Source: HGM13006 sp900757695 (lineage in GTDB: Bacteria; Bacillota; Clostridia; Oscillospirales; Oscillospiraceae). From it: 64,000 nt of DNA. Under the pieces are notes generated by a model that was not told where the DNA came from, did no database searches, and saw only the letters and a program-made list of their open reading frames with translations. Within the stretch, counting starts at the first letter, position 1; every line of letters begins with the position of its first letter. The stretch is from assembly GCA_959607825.1 (NCBI GenBank), contig CAUHNW010000007.1:87263-151262 (forward strand), given 5' to 3'. Shown piece after piece: positions 17,479-25,281 of this stretch. Position numbers and translations under genes: made by a program.

Positions 17479-17520
17479 TTAGCACTCAGTACTTGACAGT
17501 GCCAAGCCGGGTGCTATAAT
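17479..17520 (+). promoter_or_regulatory. Promoter with CIRCE-like (HrcA) inverted repeat
   Basis: TTGACA (17493-17498) and TATAAT (17515-17520) are 16 nt apart. Overlapping the -35 box is TTAGCACTC-N9-CAGTGCCAA (17479-17505). This matches the CIRCE operator TTAGCACTC-N9-GAGTGCTAA with a perfect left arm, the exact 9-nt gap and 7 of 9 bases in the right arm. HrcA control of the downstream genes is an inference from this resemblance. Confidence 0.55.
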
Positions 17521-17526
17521 AGAGAC

Positions 17527-17743
17527 GTACAGAAGGTTAGGGGCTTTCAGAGCACAGCAGTGGCTGTGGAAAGCTCTGAATGTGGTGTTTGGCTCATAAA
17601 TTCATGGAAATTATATTTTTTCACACGAAGACGGGCCGAAACTATTGCACTTTTCTGTGCAGTGTGCTAAACTGAAAGGGTACGAAGTAATTGTACGAGG
17701 TACGCTTCGCAACGGATTAACTTTTGAAAGGAAGTTCTTTACT
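17527..17743 (+). promoter_or_regulatory. Long structured 5' leader of the cupin-SDR operon
   Basis: About 215 nt separate the expected transcription start from the ATG at 17744. The stretch holds a strong hairpin, TTCAGAGC...GCTCTGAA (17546-17580) with an inner CAGC/GCTG, a GCAC-TTTTCT-GTGC hairpin near 17648, and repeated GTACGA(A/G)GTA motifs near 17680-17705 with CGAAG/CTTCG complementarity. No known riboswitch class was recognised. No convincing gene lies in 17384-17743. Confidence 0.45.
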
Positions 17744-18124
17744 ATGGCTAAGTACAGAATTCAGAGAGCCAAGGGCGTAGAGGGCAGCACCATCTACACC
17801 TACACTGCTCCCGGTCACAACGAGTGTGTTCCTACCCGTCTGTTTGACGTTGATGGCGGCGGCGCCAACGACATCGAGGGCGGCAAGATGATCATGGGTA
17901 TCACCTATTTCGTACCCGGCGGCGGATGCGATTACGGTGCAAATCCCCTGGAGTCCATCTACTACATCCTCACCGGCGAGATGACCCTGAAGACCGAGGA
18001 CGGCGAGACCGTGCTCCATGCTGGTGATTCCTTCCACTGCGCTGGCGGCGTTGCTAAGTCCGTCACCAACACCGGCACCGAGGTTACTCAGATGCTGGTT
18101 TGCCTGCTGCCTCCCCAGAAGTAA
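17744..18124 (+). CDS. Small cupin-fold protein, highly biased codons
   Basis: ATG at 17744 follows AAAGGAAG, giving 126 residues. A longer frame through the leader is unlikely. The chain reads as a single cupin barrel: ITYFVPGGGCDYGANPLESI then YYILTGEMTLKTEDGE, with a second motif GDSFHCAGG. The first motif normally has H-x-H-x(3-4)-E as metal ligands. Here only the glutamate (E70) remains and H98 is in the second motif, so metal binding is doubtful. Codons are dominated by GCT, GTT, CGT, AAC and ATC, unlike most neighbours, which points to strong expression. It shares an operon with the following SDR, 76 nt downstream, suggesting they act on the same substrate, possibly a sugar-acid-like molecule. 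Confidence 0.75.
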   Translation: MAKYRIQRAKGVEGSTIYTYTAPGHNECVPTRLFDVDGGGANDIEGGKMIMGITYFVPGGGCDYGANPLESIYYILTGEMTLKTEDGETVLHAGDSFHCAGGVAKSVTNTGTEVTQMLVCLLPPQK

Positions 18125-18200
18125 GACAGCGGTATTTCCCTTTTGATTCATCTGCCGGATTCCGGCTTTGAATACACATTCTATTAAGGAGTTGTTTATA

Positions 18201-19082
18201 ATGCCCAAGGTTTATACTGGCGATCTGACCAAGATGTTCGACATCTCTGGTAAGAAGGCAATGATTTTCGGCGGCGCTGGCGGTTTCGGCGAGGCTATCG
18301 CTGCTGGTTATGCTGCTAACGGCTGCTCCGTCTGCATCTCTTCCCGTAGCGAAGAGAAGCTGAAGGCTGCTAAGGCTAAGATTGAGGCTGCTGCCGCTCC
18401 CGGCGTTAAGGTTATGTATGTTGCTGGCGATGCTGGCGATGAGGAGTTCGTAAAGAAGGCTCTGGCCGAGGTTACCGGTCCTGACGGACTGGGCGGCTGC
18501 GATATCCTGGTTAACGCTCAGGGCATCAACAAGAAGATGTGGTCCTGGGAGATCGACACCGATTTCTTCGAGAAGATGCTCCACACCAACATCACCTCTC
18601 TGATGCTGACCTGCAAGTACTTCGGCAACTGGATGAAGTCCAACAATGTCGAGGGTGCTGAGATGATCCCCGCTGAGAAGTTTGAGGCTGGCAAGTGCAA
18701 CCCCAACCAGGGCTATGGCAAGATCATCAACTTCGGTTCCGTTCGCGGCATCCGTGCTGTAGCAAACGGCGGTAACGGCAACGTTCCTTACAACACCACC
18801 AAGGGTGCTGTTGAGATGCTGACCAAGGCTTATGCTGCTGACCTGCGTCCTAACATCCAGGTTAACGCAATTGGCCCCACCATTACTTATACTCCCATGA
18901 TGGTTGGCCTGCTGCCCCCCGATGAGAAGGTTCGTAACGGCATTGCCGGCAGCCTGCCCGCACAGCGTATCGGCTACGAGATCGATGTAGTCGGCCCCGC
19001 TATCTTCCTGGCTTCCGCTGCTTCCGACATGGTTACCGCTACCACCATCTATCCCGATGGCGGCCTGGTTGCAACCTCGTAA
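18201..19082 (+). CDS. SDR-family oxidoreductase, highly biased codons
   Basis: ATG at 18201, nine bases after AAGGAG, gives 293 residues. The Rossmann motif GGAGGFG (24-30), VNAQG (in place of NNAG, 104-108), catalytic S180 in NFGSVRG, and Y197-x3-K201 mark a classical SDR. An insertion of about 25 residues (150-173) precedes the catalytic strand. The closest recognisable type is gluconate 5-dehydrogenase/2-deoxy-gluconate 3-dehydrogenase, which oxidises sugar acids, but the substrate is unproven. The codon bias matches the cupin gene upstream and the membrane pyrophosphatase at 51607, implying an abundant protein. Confidence 0.85.
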   Translation: MPKVYTGDLTKMFDISGKKAMIFGGAGGFGEAIAAGYAANGCSVCISSRSEEKLKAAKAKIEAAAAPGVKVMYVAGDAGDEEFVKKALAEVTGPDGLGGCDILVNAQGINKKMWSWEIDTDFFEKMLHTNITSLMLTCKYFGNWMKSNNVEGAEMIPAEKFEAGKCNPNQGYGKIINFGSVRGIRAVANGGNGNVPYNTTKGAVEMLTKAYAADLRPNIQVNAIGPTITYTPMMVGLLPPDEKVRNGIAGSLPAQRIGYEIDVVGPAIFLASAASDMVTATTIYPDGGLVATS

Positions 19083-19106
19083 TCTGCGGGTTCCAATTAG
19101 AATTGC

Positions 19107-19139
19107 AAAGCCGTGTCTCTTCGGAGACACGGCTTTTTT
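19107..19139 (+). terminator. Terminator of the cupin-SDR operon
   Basis: Perfect stem AAGCCGTGTCTC/GAGACACGGCTT with TTCG loop and a T run. Confidence 0.92.
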
Positions 19140-19157
19140 CCCCCTGAGGAGGTCCTT

Positions 19158-20186
19158 ATGAAACGATGCCTTTCCCTGTTGGTGCTCCTTTCCATGCTTG
19201 CGGGCTGCGGCAGCCAATCGGTGGATGCACAAAAAATTGAAAAAACAGTTTATGCCATGGATACGGTGATGACCATGACTGCATACCCGGCAGAGGGCCA
19301 GACAGAGGACGATGTCTCTGCGGCGCTGAATGCGGCGCAGGGAGAGATTCAGCGGCTGGATGCGCTGCTTTCCGTGTCGAATGAACAGGGGGAGATTGGT
19401 GGGCTCAACAGTGGAGAACGTACCCGATTGTCCGATGAAACGGGAAGGCTGTTGCAGCGGGCTTTGACCATTGCGGCAGATACGGGCGGGGCCTTTGATC
19501 CCACGCTCTATCCGCTGGCAGTGCTATGGGGCTTCTCCACCGGGGCATATCATGTGCCGACGGAGCAGGAGCTGGATTCGGTGCTCGGGTCTGTGGGGTA
19601 TTTACAGACCTCGCTGACGCAGCGGGACGAAAGCTGGCGGGTCGTTTTGCCGGAGGGCGGCGGGATTGATCTTGGCGGCATTGCCAAGGGATATACAGCT
19701 CACGAGGTGCTGGAGGTGCTGGAACGGCAGGGAATCTCCTCTGCAATCCTGTCTCTGGGCGGCAACGTGGCAGCGCTGGGACGAAAGCCGGACGGCAGCT
19801 TGTGGACTGTGGCGGTGGAAAATCCGGATCAGAGTCAGGGCTACCTTGCATCCATTCAGCTGGACGGCGGCTATTTTGCCATTACCTCCGGCGCTTATCA
19901 GCGGTATTTTGAAGAAGACGGGAAACGCTATCATCATATTCTGAATGCGGAGACGGGCTGTCCGGCGGAAACGGGCCTTCAGAGCGTCACGGTGGTATCA
20001 AAGGACGGGACTTTGGCAGACGCCCTCAGTACGGCGCTGTTTGTCATGGGAACACAGGAGGCGCAGCGTTACTGGCGAGAACACAGTGCGTCCTTCGATA
20101 TGATCCTGTATGATGGAGAAAAACTCTACGTGACCCCCGGGATCACCGTGCAGGCAGATCAGACAATTGTGGAGGTACAGCCGTGA
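19158..20186 (+). CDS. apbE: FAD:protein FMN transferase, lipoprotein
   Basis: ApbE cuts FAD and attaches FMN through a phosphoester to Ser/Thr of target proteins, outside the membrane in Gram-positive bacteria. ATG at 19158 follows GAGGAGG, giving 342 residues. A lipoprotein signal ends in LSMLAGC. Family motifs are AMDTVMTMTAY, GAFDPTLYPLAVLWGFS, IDLGGIAKGYTA, SLGGN, HHILNAETG and the Mg2+-site DALSTALF. It is the first gene of a three-gene operon with NusG_II and Gx-transporter proteins. No FMN-carrying target (for example an FMN_bind-domain protein) is encoded in the window. Confidence 0.94.
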   Translation: MKRCLSLLVLLSMLAGCGSQSVDAQKIEKTVYAMDTVMTMTAYPAEGQTEDDVSAALNAAQGEIQRLDALLSVSNEQGEIGGLNSGERTRLSDETGRLLQRALTIAADTGGAFDPTLYPLAVLWGFSTGAYHVPTEQELDSVLGSVGYLQTSLTQRDESWRVVLPEGGGIDLGGIAKGYTAHEVLEVLERQGISSAILSLGGNVAALGRKPDGSLWTVAVENPDQSQGYLASIQLDGGYFAITSGAYQRYFEEDGKRYHHILNAETGCPAETGLQSVTVVSKDGTLADALSTALFVMGTQEAQRYWREHSASFDMILYDGEKLYVTPGITVQADQTIVEVQP

Positions 20187-20545
20187 AGGTACGCAAAGGT
20201 GAGATTGTCGCTGTGCTGCTGCTGGCGGCGGCATTGGCCGTCTGGGCACTGTGGCCCAAACAGCCGGGGAAGCGCGTGACAGTAACGGTGGACGGAATGG
20301 AACAGGGCAGCTATGCCCTTGCCGCAGACACGGAGATTCCGATAGCGGGCTATGGCGGCTATTCCCTGCGGCTGGTCATTCAGAATGGAAAGGCCCATGT
20401 GGAGGATTCCACCTGCCCGGATCTTATTTGCCAGAAGCACAGTGCGGTCTCCAAAGCGGGTCAGCAGATCATCTGTCTTCCGGCACGGATCGTTCTGACG
20501 GTCACCGATGATGAGGAGGCGGAGTTTGATGCAGTCGCCCAATAA
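20183..20545 (+). CDS. NusG domain II-containing membrane-anchored protein
   Basis: The GTG start overlaps the apbE stop (GTGA). The 120-residue protein has one N-terminal transmembrane helix (VAVLLLAAALAVWALW) followed by an extracytosolic NusG_II-type domain. The typical block is CPDLICQKHSAVSKAGQQII, then CLPARIVL. Members of this family occur beside ApbE and Gx transporters in Clostridia. The conserved Cys-containing block may bind or position a redox partner, which is inference. Confidence 0.85.
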   Translation: MKVRKGEIVAVLLLAAALAVWALWPKQPGKRVTVTVDGMEQGSYALAADTEIPIAGYGGYSLRLVIQNGKAHVEDSTCPDLICQKHSAVSKAGQQIICLPARIVLTVTDDEEAEFDAVAQ

Positions 20546-21029
20546 GACAAAGCGGCTTACCACCTTGGCAATGCTGGGTGCGGTGGCGCTGGTACTGTCG
20601 TGGATCGATTCCATGATCCCAGTGTCCGGGACGCTGCCCGGGGCGAAATTGGGATTGGCGAATCTCAGTGTCCTGATGGGGCTTTATCTGCTGGGGCCGG
20701 TGGCCGGCAGTGTGCTGTGCATGCTGAAAATTTTGTTGGCAACCTTCCTGTTTGGCAATGCGTTTTCTTTTTTCTATGCGCTGGCAGGCGGTATTCTCAG
20801 CTACGTTATTATGCTCTTACTGCGAAAGCACTGTTCCGTGGTGTTCACCTCTATTATGGGCGGCGTGTTCCACAATGTGGGGCAGGTCCTCGTGGCAGCG
20901 GTGGTGCTGGAAACGGCGGGACTGCTGGCCTATCTCCCGGTGCTGCTGCTGTGCGGTATGGGCGCAGGCTGCGCTGTGGGCGCTGTGGGCGGCATTTTGG
21001 TTCAGCGGCTTGCAAAAGCGGTGAAATAG
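20529..21029 (+). CDS. Gx transporter family (heptaprenyl diphosphate synthase component I-like) membrane protein
   Basis: The chosen start is ATG at 20529, with GAGGAGG upstream, giving 166 residues and a 17-nt overlap with the previous gene. There are about five transmembrane helices. The blocks LPGAKLGLANLSVLMGLYLL and FGNAFSFFYALAGGILSY are characteristic. The family was named after a prenyl-transferase component but looks like an ECF-type S component. In this context it may supply flavin or quinone precursors to the ApbE-dependent system. Confidence 0.82.
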   Translation: MQSPNKTKRLTTLAMLGAVALVLSWIDSMIPVSGTLPGAKLGLANLSVLMGLYLLGPVAGSVLCMLKILLATFLFGNAFSFFYALAGGILSYVIMLLLRKHCSVVFTSIMGGVFHNVGQVLVAAVVLETAGLLAYLPVLLLCGMGAGCAVGAVGGILVQRLAKAVK

Positions 21030-21036
21030 TGCAAAA

Positions 21037-21061
21037 CACCCTCTCCAAATCGGAGAGGGTG
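21037..21061. terminator. Bidirectional terminator
   Basis: Stem CACCCTCTCC/GGAGAGGGTG lies between convergent genes. The minus strand continues into TTTTGC. Confidence 0.75.
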
Positions 21062-21081
21062 CGCTGTTTATTGGGAGAATA

Positions 21082-22467
21082 TCATGCCTCGATCACAAGC
21101 TTGCCGCCGGAGGACAGGGGGTATTCGCCTGCGCCGTCTGCGGCCTTTGCATGAATGGTAACGCCTGCAGGCGCATCGAGCTGTGCGGTCTCCACAGTGC
21201 CGGAGAGGATCACATTGGAATCACTGGTGGCATACCAGCGGCTGCCCTGATCCATGGTCACGTAGGCGTTCTGAATGGCACCGGTCAGGCAGGTGGAGGT
21301 CATGTACACCCGGCAGTCTCGCTCGGGGTCCTCATGGAGAATATCGCCGGTAACAGTCATGTCCCGCATCCGCAGTTCATCGCCGGGGGTGGGGCGGCCA
21401 TTGACACGTGCGGCATTGGGGTCTTCGTTTTTGCAGGTGCGCATCAGCGCACCGCCGGTGACGATGTTGCAGTTGTCCAGAGAAACTTCCACATTCTGTC
21501 CGTGAACCTCAATGGCGGTTTTTTCGGTCTTGACGTCACAATCGGTCAGGCTCAGTTCGCCAACCTCGGTGTGACGTCCCATGACGCAGTGCATCAGGGA
21601 CAGATAGGTGCCGCATTTTAGCTCGCAGCCGGTAAATTTCACGCTGGCTTCACCGGCTACGATAGCAGCCTGGCAGGCAACGTCAAATTTGCAGTCATTG
21701 AATACATCGTGGCAGCCCCAGTCTGCATAGGCACCGTAGCCGGACTTGGTGGCAACCACCTTGCAGTCGTTGGCTTCCAGATAGGCGAAGCCCTCGGAGG
21801 CATCGGTGGACAGGGCGGCCCAGCCGTCACAGGAGATCAGGGAGTTGTAGAAATAGCTGTAAGAATTCTGGACGGTGCAGTGGGTACGGTTGTTGCCCTG
21901 AATCTCCAGCGGAGCGGGAGGATTCATCTTGGGAGCTTCCCCGGGGCAGTCGGCGCCATAAGGAGCGCCATGGCTCACCAGAATGGAATCATAGACCTTC
22001 AGGACACTGCCGCCGCTGGCGGAGGTGGCAGTACGGCTCAGACCGTTTACGTCCACCAGACAATCCTTCAGCGTGAGCTTTGCGTGGCCGGATACACCGG
22101 CACCTGCAGATTTTTCACCCAGACCCTGCCCGTCTCCGGAAAGGGAGATCACTGCGCCTTCTACCGTAAAGTCGGTGCCTGCGCCTTCGGCGTAAACGCC
22201 GCCAACCATGCCGTCGTAAGAGACGATGCGGACATCCTCTGCGGTGGTATCGGTGATATCACCGCCATAGACCGTGGCATCGTGGCCCTCTGCACGCTTT
22301 CCGTCCTTAATGTAGATGGAGGGGGTCATAACGGGACCTTCCCCCATGGGAGGGGGTCCGCCCATTTTATCCTCAATGCCGTTTTCCTTAAACCAGTCCC
22401 AAGGCTCAATGGGGACGTAGGGGATTCTTGGAACAATAACGGGAGCGATACCCTTGATCTGTGCCAT
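21082..22467 (-). CDS. Right-handed beta-helix repeat protein without signal peptide (paralogue of the gene at 63129)
   Basis: The 461-residue protein begins directly with MAQIKGIAPVIVPRIPYVPI, has no export signal, and contains an early Pro/Gly stretch (GGPPPMGEGP). From about 70 onward it is a series of short strands of the type LTLKDCLVDVNG, VKFTGCELKCG, LSLTDCDVKTE and VSLDNCNIVTG, with a Cys/Asp ladder typical of parallel beta-helices. It ends with a conserved cap VTIHAKAADGAGEYPLSSGG. The same protein type recurs at the right edge, sharing WAALSTD, YLEAN and a YADxGCH motif. No catalytic triad of known pectin or polysaccharide lyases was recognised. Function unknown. Confidence 0.72.
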   Translation of the reverse strand: MAQIKGIAPVIVPRIPYVPIEPWDWFKENGIEDKMGGPPPMGEGPVMTPSIYIKDGKRAEGHDATVYGGDITDTTAEDVRIVSYDGMVGGVYAEGAGTDFTVEGAVISLSGDGQGLGEKSAGAGVSGHAKLTLKDCLVDVNGLSRTATSASGGSVLKVYDSILVSHGAPYGADCPGEAPKMNPPAPLEIQGNNRTHCTVQNSYSYFYNSLISCDGWAALSTDASEGFAYLEANDCKVVATKSGYGAYADWGCHDVFNDCKFDVACQAAIVAGEASVKFTGCELKCGTYLSLMHCVMGRHTEVGELSLTDCDVKTEKTAIEVHGQNVEVSLDNCNIVTGGALMRTCKNEDPNAARVNGRPTPGDELRMRDMTVTGDILHEDPERDCRVYMTSTCLTGAIQNAYVTMDQGSRWYATSDSNVILSGTVETAQLDAPAGVTIHAKAADGAGEYPLSSGGKLVIEA

Positions 22468-22547
22468 GATAATACCTTCTTTCTAAAAGCTTGACAGGGA
22501 GAACAATTGCAAATGCTATGCATTCGGACTGTCAGCAAACTAACTGT

Positions 22548-22576
22548 ATCATAGCGTAAATATTCCTGTAACGCAA
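22548..22576 (-). promoter_or_regulatory. Promoter of the beta-helix gene
   Basis: TTGCGT (22576-22571), 17-nt spacer, TATGAT (22553-22548). The leader is about 75 nt with an AGAAAGAAGG ribosome binding site. Confidence 0.65.
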
Positions 22577-22625
22577 GCGTCATTTCTGATATCAAAGGGT
22601 CATTTCTTGACCTTTTGGAAAAAAC

Positions 22626-22661
22626 CACCGCATACTCTGCACTGATTCAGAGTATGCGGTG
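22626..22661 (-). terminator. Terminator of polA
   Basis: 14-bp stem CACCGCATACTCTG/CAGAGTATGCGGTG, followed on the minus strand by TTTTTT. Confidence 0.9.
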
Positions 22662-22673
22662 AATACTGCGGTA

Positions 22674-25250
22674 TTATTTTGCCTCGTACCAGCTTTTTCC
22701 CTGATGGGCATCTGCGATCAGCGGAACCTTCAACTGGGCGGCGGAGGTCATCTCCTCAGTCACCAGCGCCATGACCTGCTGAGCTTCTGCCTCCGGGCAT
22801 TCTACGATCAGCTCATCGTGTACCTGCAATACCAGCCGGGCGTTAAGTCCTTCCTGCTGCATCCGGTTTCGTACCCGGATCATGGCAAGCTTGATAATAT
22901 CGGCAGCAGTGCCTTGGATGGGGGTGTTCAGTGCCATACGCTCTGCACCGGAGCGAACGTTAAAATTGGTGCTTTTCAACTCCGGCAGGCTCCGACGGCG
23001 GCCATAGCTGGTTTCTACATAGCCGGTTTCTCTGGCCTTTTCCACCACATCCTTCATATAGGCCTGAACGCCGGTGTAGTGGCCCAGATAGCCATCGATA
23101 TAGGCGCGGGCCTCTTTTCTGGTAACGCCGATATCACCGGCCAGTGAGAAGTCGGAGATGCCATAGACGATACCAAAGTTGACGGCTTTGGCACTGCGGC
23201 GCATCTGCGGGGTCACTGCATCCGGTGTGACACCGAATACGGTAGCAGCAGTGAGCGTGTGGAAGTCTTCACCGGAACGGAAAGCCTCCTGCATGGCCTT
23301 GTCATCCGCAATGTCACTGAGGACCCGAAGCTCGATCTGACTGTAGTCCGCATCTACAAGCACGCAGCCCTGAGCCGGGACAAACATCTTTCGGATCTCG
23401 CCGCCCAATTCTGTGCGGACGGGAATGTTCTGAAGGTTTGGATCTGTGGAGCTCAGACGGCCGGTAGCGGTGACCATGTTTTGGAAGGTCGTGTGGATTC
23501 GACCATCGGAGGCAATCACCTTCAGAAGCCCCTCGGCATAGGTGGAGCGCAGCTTGGTGAGCATCCGGTAGTCGATAATGGCCGGGATGATGGGGTGCTT
23601 GTCCTTGAGACTTTCCAGTACATCAATGTTGGTGGAGTAGCCGGATTTTGTCTTTTTGCCATGGGGGAGCCCCAAGGTCTCGAACAGCAGAGAGCCCAGC
23701 TGCTTGGTGGAATTGATATTAAACGGGCCGCCGGCGTAGCCGTAGATCAGACTTTCACAATCCTGAATCCGGGCGGTGAGCATCTGCTCAAAGGCGGTCA
23801 GCGTGTCACGATCCACCAGAATGCCGGTGTGCTCCATCTCCGCCAGCACCGGGCAGAGAGGAAAGTCAATGGCGTGATAAACTGCGTCCATACCCTCCTC
23901 CTTGACCAGATTCGGCAGGACGGTATAGAGGGCTGCAATGGCGGCGGCCTCCCCGGGAAGGCCGTCCTCAATGGAGCGATTGCAATAGCGCTCCATCAGA
24001 TCCTTTAGCTCATAGCCGGAGCGGGAGGGCTCCAGCAAATAGGCAGCCAAGGCTGTGTCATATAGGAATCCTTCGATACAGAGACCCTGTGCAAGCAGCG
24101 CGGTCATCATGGATTTGCAGTCGTGGACAACCTTTTTCGTGGCCGGGGTAAAGATGCCGTCCAGCAGACGGGGCCATTCCATCAGACCCAGTATATTCTG
24201 CTGGGCATGATATACGGTGTCGTTCAGGGAGACGGCCAGCTCAGAGAGATCTCCGTTGGCGGAGAGAAACAGCGGCATATCTCCGGAAAGCTTTGAGAGA
24301 AAGGCATCGACTGCCTCAGGTGTTTCAATGGGCTGGATATCCAGCGTGGGGATATCTTCTGCCATGGCCTGTGCCTGAGGCTCCAACAGCCGGTACTTGT
24401 CAATGAGACGGCCAAAGTTCAGGCTGCGGAACAGCTCCAGCAGCTTTGGACGATCCCATGCGGTTATCAGGTTGGCCTCAGGGGAAAAGTTCATCGGTGC
24501 GTTGCAGCGGATGGTGGCAAGCTCATAGCTCTGGTAAGCGGAATCCTTTCCCTCCTGAAGCTTCCGGCGCAGGGCGGGCTTCAAAGCTTCATCTTCGGCG
24601 TGGGCATATACGTTGTCCAGCGTGCCAAATTTGTGCATCAGATCCTTGGCGGTTTTTTCTCCGACCCCCGGGACACCGGGATAATTGTCGGAGGAATCCC
24701 CCATCAGGGCCTTTAGATCAATGAGGCCCTTGGAAGAAAAACCATATTCCTCCTGAAATACGGCTGGGGTGTAGTTCACAGAGCGGGTCTGACCACCCTT
24801 GGTGGTGATCAGCTTGACGGTAACATGGTCATCTACAAGCTGGAGGGAGTCCCGATCGCCGGTGACAATGACACAGTCCCAGCCATGTTCGCCGCAGATC
24901 CGCCCGGCAGTGCCCAGAATGTCATCTGCTTCCCAGCCGGAAAGCGAATAGGTGGGGATGTGCATGGCGCTGAGAATGTCTTTGAGAATCGGCATCTGGG
25001 AGGCCAGCTCATCGGGCATGGGCTTTCTGGTGGCCTTGTAGCCCTCGTAGGCGGTGTGTCGGAAGGTAGGGCCTTTTTCGTCAAAGGCAACAGCCAGCGC
25101 CTCCGGCTGCTCGGCATCCAGAAGGGACTGCATAATGTTCAGAAAACCATAGACGGCGCCTGTGGGCTGACCGGATTTGGAGGACAGGTAGCCTACCCCG
25201 TAAAAGGCACGGTTGATGATGCTGTTGCCGTCTAAAATCATGAGTTTCAT
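22674..25250 (-). CDS. polA: DNA polymerase I
   Basis: Pol I fills gaps in repair and Okazaki fragment processing. The start is ATG 25250, with AAAGAG 9 nt before it; an in-frame GTG at 25259 is less likely. The 858 residues comprise an N-terminal 5'-3' exonuclease (MILDGNSIINRAFYG; GDSSDNYPGVPGVGEKTA), a central region in which the proofreading exonuclease residues are not evident (as in many Firmicutes), and the polymerase domain. That domain has motif A VDADYSQIELRVLS, motif B RRSAKAVNFGIVYG and motif C QVHDELIVE. It is 31 nt downstream of the methyltransferase gene. Confidence 0.97.
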   Translation of the reverse strand: MKLMILDGNSIINRAFYGVGYLSSKSGQPTGAVYGFLNIMQSLLDAEQPEALAVAFDEKGPTFRHTAYEGYKATRKPMPDELASQMPILKDILSAMHIPTYSLSGWEADDILGTAGRICGEHGWDCVIVTGDRDSLQLVDDHVTVKLITTKGGQTRSVNYTPAVFQEEYGFSSKGLIDLKALMGDSSDNYPGVPGVGEKTAKDLMHKFGTLDNVYAHAEDEALKPALRRKLQEGKDSAYQSYELATIRCNAPMNFSPEANLITAWDRPKLLELFRSLNFGRLIDKYRLLEPQAQAMAEDIPTLDIQPIETPEAVDAFLSKLSGDMPLFLSANGDLSELAVSLNDTVYHAQQNILGLMEWPRLLDGIFTPATKKVVHDCKSMMTALLAQGLCIEGFLYDTALAAYLLEPSRSGYELKDLMERYCNRSIEDGLPGEAAAIAALYTVLPNLVKEEGMDAVYHAIDFPLCPVLAEMEHTGILVDRDTLTAFEQMLTARIQDCESLIYGYAGGPFNINSTKQLGSLLFETLGLPHGKKTKSGYSTNIDVLESLKDKHPIIPAIIDYRMLTKLRSTYAEGLLKVIASDGRIHTTFQNMVTATGRLSSTDPNLQNIPVRTELGGEIRKMFVPAQGCVLVDADYSQIELRVLSDIADDKAMQEAFRSGEDFHTLTAATVFGVTPDAVTPQMRRSAKAVNFGIVYGISDFSLAGDIGVTRKEARAYIDGYLGHYTGVQAYMKDVVEKARETGYVETSYGRRRSLPELKSTNFNVRSGAERMALNTPIQGTAADIIKLAMIRVRNRMQQEGLNARLVLQVHDELIVECPEAEAQQVMALVTEEMTSAAQLKVPLIADAHQGKSWYEAK

Positions 25251-25281
25251 GTGAATCACTCTTTTCTATGAAGGTGTTCAA

